17,146 nucleotides of DNA, taken from contig DBMM01000094.1 of assembly GCA_002298925.1 (NCBI GenBank), positions 1 to 17,146 of the forward strand. The letters run 5' to 3'. This document shows positions 7,760-13,850 of the stretch, piece after piece. The translations under genes and the position numbers were made by a program. Within the stretch, counting starts at the first letter, position 1. Every line of letters starts with the position of its first letter. The notes under the pieces are model-generated. The model was not told where the DNA came from and made no database searches. It was given only the letters and a program-made list of their open reading frames with translations. The DNA comes from Geobacter sp. UBA698. GTDB taxonomy: Bacteria; Desulfobacterota; Desulfuromonadia; Geobacterales; Pseudopelobacteraceae.

Positions 7760-7775
7760 AGCATGAGGCGTGCCA
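7760..7775 (-). promoter_or_regulatory. Sigma-54 promoter of nifHDK
   Basis: Minus-strand TGGCAC-GCCTC-ATGCT: GG (7774-7773) and GC (7762-7761) are separated by exactly 10 bases, as required for RpoN -24/-12 elements. The -24 half is a perfect TGGCAC. Transcription would start near 7750. It fits the family rule that nif operons use RpoN with an enhancer-binding activator. Confidence 0.88.
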
Positions 7776-8007
7776 ATTTTGTAACTAGCTGAAATTACAT
7801 GATATTGTTTTTCGGGTCCCAATCCGACAGCGGCTGGCGGGGATGGGATGCACTATTTTTAAGCAGAGATGCCTTGTTGTTGCCAGGGGTGGCCATGACG
7901 GCCGATGCGTAGCTTTTGTAACTGATTGATTGCACAAAAAAGATCCAGATCTGTTCTGTCCGGCACAAACGGCAGCGAAGTTGCAGGAGCATGAAGCATT
8001 GATCAAC
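7776..8007. other. nifH-FKBP divergent intergenic region with candidate enhancer sites
   Basis: This stretch should hold the upstream activator sites for the nifH sigma-54 promoter. It contains an exact 10-bp direct repeat TTTTGTAACT at 7777-7786 and 7914-7923. The first copy is part of an inverted repeat TGTAA-N10-TTACA (7780-7799). A TGT-N10-ACA pattern, as for NifA sites, is at 7952-7967, and a weak NtrC-like TGCACT-N5-half is at 7849. No clear sigma-70 promoter for the FKBP gene was recognised. All the sites are candidates only. Confidence 0.35.
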
Positions 8008-8020
8008 AGGAGGTAAGCGT

Positions 8021-8461
8021 ATGACTTTGGCCCAAAATGGAAGCAGCGTCACCATCAGTTACATCGGTACCCTGGATAACGGCCGGATCTTTGACAGCAC
8101 CGAACAGCACAGCCCGCTGACCTTCACGATCGGAGCAAACCAGGTGTTTCCGGCCCTGGAGCGGTCAATTATCGGCATGGGCAGCGGTGAGGTTAAGAAC
8201 GTCGTGCTCACCGCCGAGGAGGCCTATGGTCCACGCCGCAGTGAGAACATCATTACGGTCGGCCGCGGCATGTTTCCTGCCGGAAAAGAGATCGTGATTG
8301 GTCAAAAGTTGAGCATCGAGTTCGCGGGAAAGGCTTCACGGGTGATGGCGGTGATCGCTCTGAACGAAAATGAGGTAACGCTGGATGGCAACCATCCGCT
8401 GGCAGGCTGTGAGCTGACCTTCGCCGTCAAGCTGGAGCGGGTGGAGCAGCCTCAAGGCTGA
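8021..8461 (+). CDS. FKBP-type peptidyl-prolyl cis-trans isomerase, SlyD-like
   Basis: A 146-residue cytoplasmic prolyl isomerase and probable chaperone. The FKBP half is seen in ISYIGTLDNGRIFDST (about 12-27) and LTFTIGANQVFPALERSIIGM (33-53). The inserted flap (IF) domain of SlyD-type proteins follows, at about 70-118, and the chain returns to the FKBP fold with VTLDGNHPLAGCELTFAVKLE (residues about 119-139). There is no His/Cys-rich metal-binding tail as in E. coli SlyD. It has a strong AGGAGG site (8008-8013) and no signal peptide. It is divergent from nifH. In other diazotrophs a different kind of prolyl isomerase (NifM, parvulin type) matures NifH, so a related helper role is conceivable, but only by position. 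Confidence 0.9.
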   Translation: MTLAQNGSSVTISYIGTLDNGRIFDSTEQHSPLTFTIGANQVFPALERSIIGMGSGEVKNVVLTAEEAYGPRRSENIITVGRGMFPAGKEIVIGQKLSIEFAGKASRVMAVIALNENEVTLDGNHPLAGCELTFAVKLERVEQPQG

Positions 8462-8469
8462 AAGGGTTA

Positions 8470-8592
8470 TTTCAATTTCAGATCAGAGATGCGCTCAAGG
8501 CGGTGAGGATTGCGGCGACGAAGGCATACAAATAGTATGTTGAGGAGCCGAAGACGAACCAACGAAGAGAGCGCTTTGATATGGAAATGGAA
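8470..8592. repeat. Structured intergenic repeat (about 120 bp, nested inverted repeats)
   Basis: The whole interval between the two convergent genes is an imperfect inverted repeat. The outer arms 8470-8496 and 8567-8592 match when one is reversed (TTTCA-like repeats, ATCA, then GCGCTC against GAGCGC). A smaller hairpin CATAC-AAATA-GTATG (8525-8539) sits at the centre. It has no plausible gene. Such compact, dispersed palindromes occur in many copies in genomes of this group, but the copy number cannot be seen here. It may act as a transcription barrier between the convergent genes. Confidence 0.55.
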
Positions 8593-9273
8593 TTACGGAA
8601 TCAGGCCGGCAGCCTGCAGGAAATTTCCGGTGAGCTGCCCGGCCTTAGCGCCGTAGTCAGCGGAATCGGCCTGGAAGGCCGCCACGATCGATTCGCTCGC
8701 TGATGACAGGGAGCGGTCCCAGGCGCACCAGTTACGGATGATCCCTTCCGTCACCTCCGGATGGAACTGCACTCCCCAGGCACATTGGCCAACCCGAAAG
8801 GCCTGGTGGGGACATGCCGCCGAAGATGCCAGCAGGATTCCGTCCCGGGGGATATCGAAGCTGTCATGGTGCCACTGAAATGTGCGGAATTCCGGTGAGA
8901 TGCCCTTGAAAAGCCGGTCCCGCTGCCCCTCGTCCGTCAGGGAGACAGTGAAACTGCCGATTTCCTCCCAGCGCTCTGCTGCCACGTTTGCCCCGAGGGC
9001 CGCCGCCAGCAGCTGCCCCCCCAGACAGATGCCGAGATAGGGGACAGCGGATGCCACCACCCGACGGATCAGCTGTTTCAGATCTGCGAGAAAAGGGTGT
9101 TTGCGGTCGTCATTGGCACCCATGGCGCCCCCCAGAACTATCAAGGCGGAGATCTGTTCCGCCTCAGGCAGCCGGCTGCCACGGTAGGGGTGATGGACGC
9201 TATGGGGTATTGGCAGATGTTGGACGATGTTTCCGGGGGGCACTTCCGGATCGTTCTGGATAATGTGCAGCAT
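8593..9273 (-). CDS. Class I glutamine amidotransferase-like protein (GMP synthase-type domain)
   Basis: A 226-residue stand-alone class I glutaminase domain that would release ammonia from glutamine for an unknown acceptor. The nucleophile elbow is GICLGGQLLAAALG with Cys83, and the rest of the triad is His171-Glu173 in VQFHPEVTEG. The GGAMGAND oxyanion segment is at 49-56. It resembles the stand-alone GATase1 proteins (COG0518) annotated as GMP-synthase-like, with no synthetase domain attached. The start at 9273 has an AGGAG site 6-7 bases upstream. It is the third gene after nifV, 64 bp after the small HTH gene, and its end abuts the structured repeat. Being in the nifV operon suggests a job linked to nitrogen status, but the substrate is unknown. 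Confidence 0.88.
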   Translation of the reverse strand: MLHIIQNDPEVPPGNIVQHLPIPHSVHHPYRGSRLPEAEQISALIVLGGAMGANDDRKHPFLADLKQLIRRVVASAVPYLGICLGGQLLAAALGANVAAERWEEIGSFTVSLTDEGQRDRLFKGISPEFRTFQWHHDSFDIPRDGILLASSAACPHQAFRVGQCAWGVQFHPEVTEGIIRNWCAWDRSLSSASESIVAAFQADSADYGAKAGQLTGNFLQAAGLIP

Positions 9274-9337
9274 GGATGGCTCCTATAATTCAGTTGCGGA
9301 AAATCATCTCAAATTCCGGGCCATCCGGCAAGCAGGT

Positions 9338-9574
9338 TCAATGCCCGCCGCAGCCGCTGCTGCAACCGCCACCGCAGCCGCCGGGCCTGACGATATCGGC
9401 CGCCTTCGGTTTCTCGCACAGCTGCAGGGAGGCCCGGTCGACATACCAGATTTCGTCCTCCAGCCTGCCCTGCAGTTCCTTTTTCTTGAGCATCATCAAA
9501 ATCCGCATCTCGGTTGTTTCCAGGAGCTGAGCTGCCTCCGCGGCTGTAATGAATGAAGTTTCAGTTCCGCACAT
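9338..9574 (-). CDS. Small MerR/excisionase-like HTH protein with Cys-rich C-terminal tail
   Basis: A 78-residue protein with no firm name. Residues 8-52 look like a helix-turn-helix of the excisionase/MerR type: ITAAEAAQLLETTEMRILMM, then a short wing and WYVDRASLQ. The last 13 residues are a Gly/Cys/His tail, GGCGGGCSSGCGGH, with Cys67, 71, 75 and His78, plus Cys2 and Cys53 elsewhere. The C-x3-C-x3-C-x2-H pattern could bind metal or an Fe-S cluster. The start at 9574 lies 16 bp after the nifV stop; an upstream in-frame start at 9622 would overlap nifV and drop the compact spacing. The ribosome site is modest (AAGGCGGGA). Co-transcription with nifV suggests a nitrogen-fixation accessory or regulatory role, perhaps sensing metal, oxygen or cluster status. 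Confidence 0.8.
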   Translation of the reverse strand: MCGTETSFITAAEAAQLLETTEMRILMMLKKKELQGRLEDEIWYVDRASLQLCEKPKAADIVRPGGCGGGCSSGCGGH

Positions 9575-9590
9575 GGTTGGTTCCCGCCTT

Positions 9591-10745
9591 TCAGGCTGCC
9601 TTGGGCAGCGCTTCGTTTTCAAGATAGATGGCCATCAGTTCACAGTTGGTCAGTTCCCGCTTGCGCTTGCAGGCCATGCTGCGGGTCTTCTCCAGCAGCG
9701 GTTCGGCCCGCTTGCGGTCCATGGTGATGCCCATGGTCCGGTAGCGTTCCACCAGACCGCTGGTGCCGGAGTGCTTGCCCACCACGATACTGCGCTGCAT
9801 GCCGACTTCGGCCGGGTCAAAGCCTTCATAGTTTGCCGGATTTTTCAGCACTCCGTCGGTATGCAAGCCGGATTCATGGGCATACACCCGTTCCCCCACC
9901 ACCGGTTTGGATACGGACAACGGCCGATGGGACGCCTTGGCGACGAACAGCGACATCTCCCGGAAGCGGTGGGTGTCGATGCCGGTCTCGATGCCGCAGG
10001 CGTGCTTGAGGCCCATCACCACCTCTTCCAGGGCGGCATTGCCGGCCCTCTCACCCAGGCCGTTGACCGTGGTGTTGACAAAGCGGGCTCCGGCCCGGAT
10101 GCCGGCGATGGCATTGGCGGTGGCCATGCCCAAGTCATTGTGGGTATGCACCTCGATTTCCACTTCCGGCAGCGCCTTGCGCAGAAAGGAGACCTTGTCG
10201 AACATGGTGAAGGGATCCATGATCCCCAGGGTATCGCAGAAACGGAAACGGTCCCCCCCCAGCGAGCGGGTGATCTCCATCAGTTCCACCAGAAAAGCCA
10301 GATCGGCCCGGCTGGCGTCCTCGCCCCCCACGGAGACGTAGAGATCGTGCTGCTTGGCAAAACCGAGCGCCACTTTCAACTGTTCCTTGACCGCCCCACG
10401 ATCCTTGCGCAGCTTGTGGGTAATCATCTGGTCGGAAACCGACAGGGAGATATCCACCGCCTGCACTCCGCAGGCTATGCTGGCCTTGATTTCGGGCACC
10501 AAAGCCCGGTTCCAGGTAATCAGGCGGGCATTCAGGCCAAGATCCACCAGCGCCTTGATGCTGGCCTGCTCCTCTGCGCCCATGGCCGGGATACCGCACT
10601 CGATCTCCTGGACGCCGATGTTGTCCAGCATGCGGGCGATCGTTGTTTTTTCACGTTTTGAAAACACCACGCCGGCGGTCTGCTCGCCGTCGCGCAGGGT
10701 AGTGTCGTCGATGATGATGTCCGCATTCAAACTGTTTTCTGTCAT
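9591..10745 (-). CDS. nifV: Homocitrate synthase
   Basis: A 384-residue enzyme that condenses acetyl-CoA with 2-oxoglutarate to give homocitrate, the organic ligand of the FeMo cofactor. It has the family motifs DTTLRDGEQTAGV (14-26), HTHNDLGMATANA with the metal-binding histidines, and NTTVNGLGERAGNAALEEVV. Length and the absence of a C-terminal regulatory domain fit NifV rather than 2-isopropylmalate or citramalate synthases, and the nif context supports this. The start at 10745 has a GGGAGG site about 7 bases upstream. It is first in an operon with the small HTH protein and the amidotransferase, under a sigma-54 promoter and an antitermination leader like that of nifH. Confidence 0.95.
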   Translation of the reverse strand: MTENSLNADIIIDDTTLRDGEQTAGVVFSKREKTTIARMLDNIGVQEIECGIPAMGAEEQASIKALVDLGLNARLITWNRALVPEIKASIACGVQAVDISLSVSDQMITHKLRKDRGAVKEQLKVALGFAKQHDLYVSVGGEDASRADLAFLVELMEITRSLGGDRFRFCDTLGIMDPFTMFDKVSFLRKALPEVEIEVHTHNDLGMATANAIAGIRAGARFVNTTVNGLGERAGNAALEEVVMGLKHACGIETGIDTHRFREMSLFVAKASHRPLSVSKPVVGERVYAHESGLHTDGVLKNPANYEGFDPAEVGMQRSIVVGKHSGTSGLVERYRTMGITMDRKRAEPLLEKTRSMACKRKRELTNCELMAIYLENEALPKAA

Positions 10746-10788
10746 TGCTCGCCTCCCTGCCCTGTAAAAAGGTAACTGGCTTTAAATG

Positions 10789-10819
10789 AAAAAACGCCCT
10801 ATTCGTCTGAATAGCGGCG
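10789..10819 (-). terminator. Leader terminator (attenuator) upstream of nifV
   Basis: Minus-strand RNA: CGCC (10819-10816), bulged G (10815) and CUAUUC (10814-10809) pair with GAAUAG (10804-10799) and GGCG (10798-10795) around an AGAC loop, followed by six U. The layout, including the bulged G, is the same as in the nifH leader although the upper stem sequence differs, which argues for conserved function. Confidence 0.85.
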
Positions 10820-10828
10820 CCATTGCCA
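10815..10828 (-). promoter_or_regulatory. ANTAR-type antiterminator hairpin in the nifV leader
   Basis: Minus-strand RNA folds UGGC-AAUGGC-GCCG: a 4-bp stem (one U-G pair) with a six-base loop having A1 and G4. It overlaps the 5' arm of the terminator at 10815-10819. It differs from the nifH hairpin at only two positions, one of which is compensated by U-G pairing. Confidence 0.75.
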
Positions 10829-10847
10829 AAATCTTATCTTGTTATGA

Positions 10848-10863
10848 TGCACTGGTTGTGCCA
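10848..10863 (-). promoter_or_regulatory. Sigma-54 promoter of the nifV operon
   Basis: Minus-strand TGGCAC-AACCA-GTGCA: GG (10862-10861) and GC (10850-10849) are separated by 10 bases, with a perfect TGGCAC half. The start would be near 10838, about 93 nt upstream of the nifV ATG and about 10 nt before the hexaloop hairpin. Confidence 0.88.
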
Positions 10864-11239
10864 ACAACAAAATAGTTTTATTTTTCATGATATTGAACAG
10901 TTACAGGGTAACAACACAGATGTTGCCGTGAGGGGTCTGCACAGAATTTGAGCAACTATCGCTGCTCCAAGAAGAATCAAACCCCTCTATTACGAACACA
11001 GGCCGGAATGCATATCCCGGCCTGTTGTTCATCATCTATCTTCCGACTATTGATTGTCCTGCTTTTCCAGCGACACCCCAATTGGCGTTTGACCACCCGG
11101 AATTTACGCCAGCTTGGCCCAGTGACCACATAGCTGTCAAAACTGCCAATTTTTTTAAACGTTGTTTCCAAATGGCATTTTTAGAATTTGTAGTAAACCT
11201 CTCATTTGAAATATCACGCTGACTATTGTTTCAGAATGA
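10864..11239. other. Intergenic region upstream of nifV: palindromes, no gene
   Basis: No convincing gene is seen. Inverted repeats are: GTTAC-AGG-GTAAC (10900-10912), GGTAACA-N7-TGTTGCC (10908-10928), GAGGGGT/ACCCCTC (10930-10936 with 10981-10987) enclosing GAGCA-N8-TGCTC (10950-10967), and ACAGGCCGG-N10-CCGGCCTGT (10998-11025). The first two lie 37-66 bp upstream of the -24 element and are candidate enhancer or repressor sites. From about 11040 the sequence turns AT-rich and leads into the transposase remnant. Confidence 0.45.
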
Positions 11240-12397
11240 TATCTGACAAGGGGGGCGTACATGAAATGGCATTGGCAGGAAGAAGAGCTTTGCGAACACT
11301 GGTCTTTATGGGAACCAACACGGGACTGAAACGGGTTTTATCCGGGGAACAGAACACCAGTTACAAAGAGCTATTGTACGTCAGACAGCGCTTCATTCGT
11401 AGAAGCACTCTGCGTGAGGCGATTGCCAAAGTTGCCAACGCCACATTTGCCATTCGCCAACCGGAAATTTGGGGCGAAGGGAGCACGACTTGTGCCTCCG
11501 ACTCGAAAAAGTTCGGCGCCTATGATCAAAACCTGACTGCCGAATGGTATGTTCGCTATGGCGGGCGAGGTGTTGTCGTATATTGGCATTGCGAAGACAA
11601 ATCGGTGTGCATCTATTCACAATTGAAGCGTTGCTCGTCTTCGGAGGTAGCAGCGATGATCGAGGGGGTGCTGAGGCATGATACCGACATGGAAGTTCAG
11701 AAAAACTATACAGATAGCCATGGTCAAAGCGAGGTGGGATTCGCCTTTACCCACTTACTGGGCTTTGATCTCATGCCGCGGCTCAAGGCTATTGCAAGGC
11801 AAAAACTTCACCTGCCAGAATCTGGCTGTGCCGGAGATTACGCCAATCTGAAGGATGTATTGACACGTCCGATCAACTGGGAGTTAATTCGGCAGCAGTA
11901 TGACGAGATGGTAAAATTTGCGACAGCGTTGCGTCTGGGCACGGCGCAAGCCGAAGCCATACTGCGCCGTTTTACGCGTGCCAATCTACAACATCCAACA
12001 TACCAGGCTCTAGCGGAGCTGGGTTAAGCGTTAAAGACAGCGTTTCTCTGCCGTTACTTACACGAGGAGTCGGTGAGGTGCGAAATCCATGCGGCTCTGA
12101 ACGTTGTAGAGAACTGGAACAGCGCCAATGGGTTTTTCTTCTATGGTGAAGGCGGCGAAATATCAAGTAATCGCTTGGAAGACCAAGAACTCTCTGTGCT
12201 CTCGCTGCATCTTTTGCAGCTTTGTCTGGTCTACGTGAATACATTAATGATTCAGCGGGTACTGGCTGAACCGAGTTGGCAGCAACTATCGAACACTATC
12301 GCCTTTAATTTACGCCCATATCAATCCATATGGGCGTTTTGATCTCGACATGGAGAAGCGCTTATTGATTGATGGCGAGTTAAAAATGGCCGCTTAG
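11240..12397 (+). pseudogene. tnpA: Tn3-family transposase (TnpA), C-terminal remnant
   Basis: The C-terminal ~385 residues of a Tn3-family transposase, a protein of about 1000 residues when complete. Recognisable blocks are TNTGLKRV, YVRQRFI, TTCASDSKKFGAYDQNL, the KSVCIYSQLKRCSSSEVAAM segment, YTDSHGQSEVGFAF, HLLGFDLMPRLK, NVVENWNSANGF and SNRLEDQELSVLSLHLLQ. Catalytic Asp codons are at 11500 and 11713, and the Glu codon is at 12109. An in-frame TAA at 12025 splits the gene just before the Glu block. A frameshift near 12285-12318 precedes the true C-terminus (INPYGRFDLDMEKRLL), which ends at TAG 12395-12397. Everything N-terminal is missing; similarity fades upstream of about 11240, so the left limit is approximate. 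It is non-functional, with no resolvase seen. Confidence 0.9.
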
Positions 12398-12421
12398 TAC
12401 CATTATGTGCAACTCTTTACA

Positions 12422-12459
12422 AAATGCCTCAAATGTATAAGAGCTAGCAAATTGGCCCC
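12422..12459 (+). repeat. Candidate right terminal inverted repeat of the Tn3-type remnant
   Basis: Tn3-family elements end in 38-bp repeats whose outer end is GGGG (CCCC on the right). A CCCC at 12456-12459, 62 bp after the tnpA stop, would place the end here. The left repeat is absent, so it cannot be confirmed by comparison. Confidence 0.25.
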
Positions 12460-12522
12460 TTTGACAATTTGGTGGGCACTGTGGCCTAACTGAAAAGAGC
12501 TAACCGTAAGGGTAGGACGCAC

Positions 12523-12596
12523 CAGCACGCCGATACTGTCCAGCATGCGGGCTATGGCCAGCTTTTCACGGTGTGAGAAAATGACTCCGGCAATAA
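12523..12596 (-). pseudogene. Fragment of a second NifV/homocitrate-synthase-like gene
   Basis: On the minus strand these 74 bases read through, in one frame, as AGVIFSHREKLAIARMLDSI-GV, against AGVVFSKREKTTIARMLDNI-GV of the intact NifV (about residues 24-45, 10612-10680). The DNA also aligns, with many substitutions, so it is an old or independently acquired copy, not a recent duplication. Similarity stops abruptly on both sides; there is no start, no DTTLRDGEQ motif and no C-terminal part. The flanks 12460-12522 and 12597-12723 are AT-rich and hold nothing I recognise. Confidence 0.7.
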
Positions 12597-12723
12597 GATG
12601 TAGATTCTATGGTTCATTAGAAAAAACTGTATACAACCGTTAATGCTTGCGCTATATCTTTTTCAAACTTGCTAATCATTTTTATACCACTTTGCTGTCG
12701 CCTTTTTTCAACTGTCAGCCATT

Positions 12724-13099
12724 ATGTCTAAAAATTCTGATGCTTCGTCCGATAAGAAGATCATCTTGTACAAATCAGCAGAAACTATTTTGAGAAAAAA
12801 TATGCACTCCCAATGAATACTGGGAGCGCCTTGATGAATATTTTGCCAGTCATGCCGACATCTTGTTCAGTTATGGTATCTGCCCGGACTGCGTAAAGCA
12901 GACTTACGGCCAGCTTGGTGAGAAAATGCTGTTAAAACAGAAGGTAGCTGAAAAGCTTGAACATTCTGAGAAGACACAAGTACCGCAAGAAGATCGAGCG
13001 CTGGAGGAGATGCGCGCGCTGGTTAAGTGTGCCATCAGCGGTAATAATCCGCTTACTCCGAACATTGAAAAAATAGGGGTATCCATATTCCATGATTGA
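12724..13099 (+). pseudogene. Remnant of a sensor/signalling protein with C-terminal Cys motif
   Basis: From ATG 12724 one frame gives a short N-terminus (MSKNSDASSDKKIILYKSAE...) that stops at a TGA near 12815. The next frame, open from about 12790, reads ICTPNEYWERLDEYFASHAD followed by ILFSYGICPDCVKQTYGQL, then a Lys/Glu-rich tail to 13099. The segment resembles the C-terminal motif (PICxxCK.IR...W..LE.Y...H....FSHGICPDC) found after PAS or similar domains in many Geobacter signalling proteins. Here the first Cys pair is reduced to one Cys and the sensor domains are gone. A frameshift and a large internal deletion explain it best. The downstream frame could be translated from TTG at 12863, but no ribosome site supports this. 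Confidence 0.5.
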
Positions 13100-13294
13100 T
13101 TTCGCACTTTGTCCCGCATCCTGTGATTTGCAAAAAAACACATTTTGTGACTGATAGTTGCAGTATGGCAAGATATATTGAAACCATATTAAATGATTGA
13201 TTGCCACATGGAAATTAGAAATTAAGTTGTTTTTGCTTTAAAATATGAATTTGCTTTACAGCAAAATAACGTTCAATATCAGGGGGGTAGACTT
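13100..13294. other. AT-rich region upstream of the rhodanese gene
   Basis: It should hold the promoter of the following gene, but no clear -35/-10 pair was found. A small inverted repeat TTTGC-N6-GCAAA (13250-13265) lies 30 bp before the ATG and could be an operator. A GGGGGG-type ribosome site precedes the start. Confidence 0.35.
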
Positions 13295-13774
13295 ATGAAA
13301 AAAGTATTGCTGATGGTGGTAGGAATAATGGTACTGATGACAGCATTAAGCGCATTTGCTGAAGAAGGCTATCCTGATGACATGATGGATAAAATCATGG
13401 CGATGAAGGCTGACGCCGAAATCAAAAAGGATATGCCTGCATCTATTCCTGGCGCAAAAGTCGTAAATACGGCTGAAGCTTTGAAGATGTTTAAAGATAA
13501 AAAGGTCATTTTTCTCGACAATCGTATCAAGACACAATTCGACACCGAACATATCGCTGGAGCTAAATGGTTCTTCTGCGACACTCTTATTGATAACCCT
13601 GGGCAGGCCAAAAGCCTCGACAAAGACAAGGAATACCTGCTCTATTGCAACGGCACACATTGTTGGAGATCACCAGCAGTTGCTATGATGCTCTCTCAAT
13701 TGGGATTCAAGAACATTTATTGGTATCGTGATGGAATACCAGCTTGGAAAAAGGCCGGTAACCCTGTTGAGTAG
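13295..13774 (+). CDS. Exported rhodanese-like domain protein
   Basis: A 159-residue protein with a Sec signal peptide (MKKVLLMVVGIMVLM core, likely cleavage after AFA at residue 22), so it is probably periplasmic. The single rhodanese domain shows FLDNRIKTQFDTEHIAGAKW (73-92), the active-site strand YLLYC (114-118) and the C-terminal NIYWYRDGIPAWKKAG (140-155). The catalytic loop is unusual: Cys118-NGTH-Cys123-WRS. The common loop is C-x4-R; here a second Cys stands where Arg is expected and Arg is at 125. This recalls the CxxCW variants and suggests thiol-disulfide or sulfur-carrier chemistry instead of classic thiosulfate sulfurtransfer. It is followed by a terminator and then the chemotaxis gene on the same strand. 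It is AT-rich compared with the nif genes. Confidence 0.88.
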   Translation: MKKVLLMVVGIMVLMTALSAFAEEGYPDDMMDKIMAMKADAEIKKDMPASIPGAKVVNTAEALKMFKDKKVIFLDNRIKTQFDTEHIAGAKWFFCDTLIDNPGQAKSLDKDKEYLLYCNGTHCWRSPAVAMMLSQLGFKNIYWYRDGIPAWKKAGNPVE

Positions 13775-13803
13775 TGGCCTCTTTATACGGTTAAACTAAC
13801 ACT

Positions 13804-13834
13804 AAGGGCATTGCGAACAATGCCCTTTATTTTG
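13804..13834 (+). terminator. Intrinsic terminator after the rhodanese gene
   Basis: A 10-bp stem (13804-13813 with 13818-13827) around a CGAA tetraloop, followed by TATTTT. It ends only about 17 bp before the next start, so it separates the rhodanese and chemotaxis genes or lets only part of the transcripts through. Confidence 0.85.
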
Positions 13835-13850
13835 TATACAGGGACAGAAC

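Noticed and set aside
7834..7853. GG/GC pair upstream of the FKBP gene as a second sigma-54 promoter
   Set aside because: The spacing between GG and GC is 12 or 8 bases for the available choices, not the required 10.
7952..7967. TGT-N10-ACA, the NifA upstream-activator pattern
   Set aside because: This six-base pattern is expected by chance in a few percent of intervals of this size, it is about 180 bp from the promoter, and Geobacter-type nif control is thought to use NtrC-class regulators and ANTAR proteins, not NifA. Kept only as a weak candidate.
9549..10661. 370-codon plus-strand open frame opposite nifV
   Set aside because: It lies antisense to nifV with all its catalytic motifs; the translation resembles no family and has no ribosome site.
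13811..13840. TTGCGA-N18-TATACA as a promoter for the chemoreceptor gene
   Set aside because: It overlaps the terminator hairpin, has 18-bp spacing, and would leave only a few bases of leader, too short to include the ribosome site properly.
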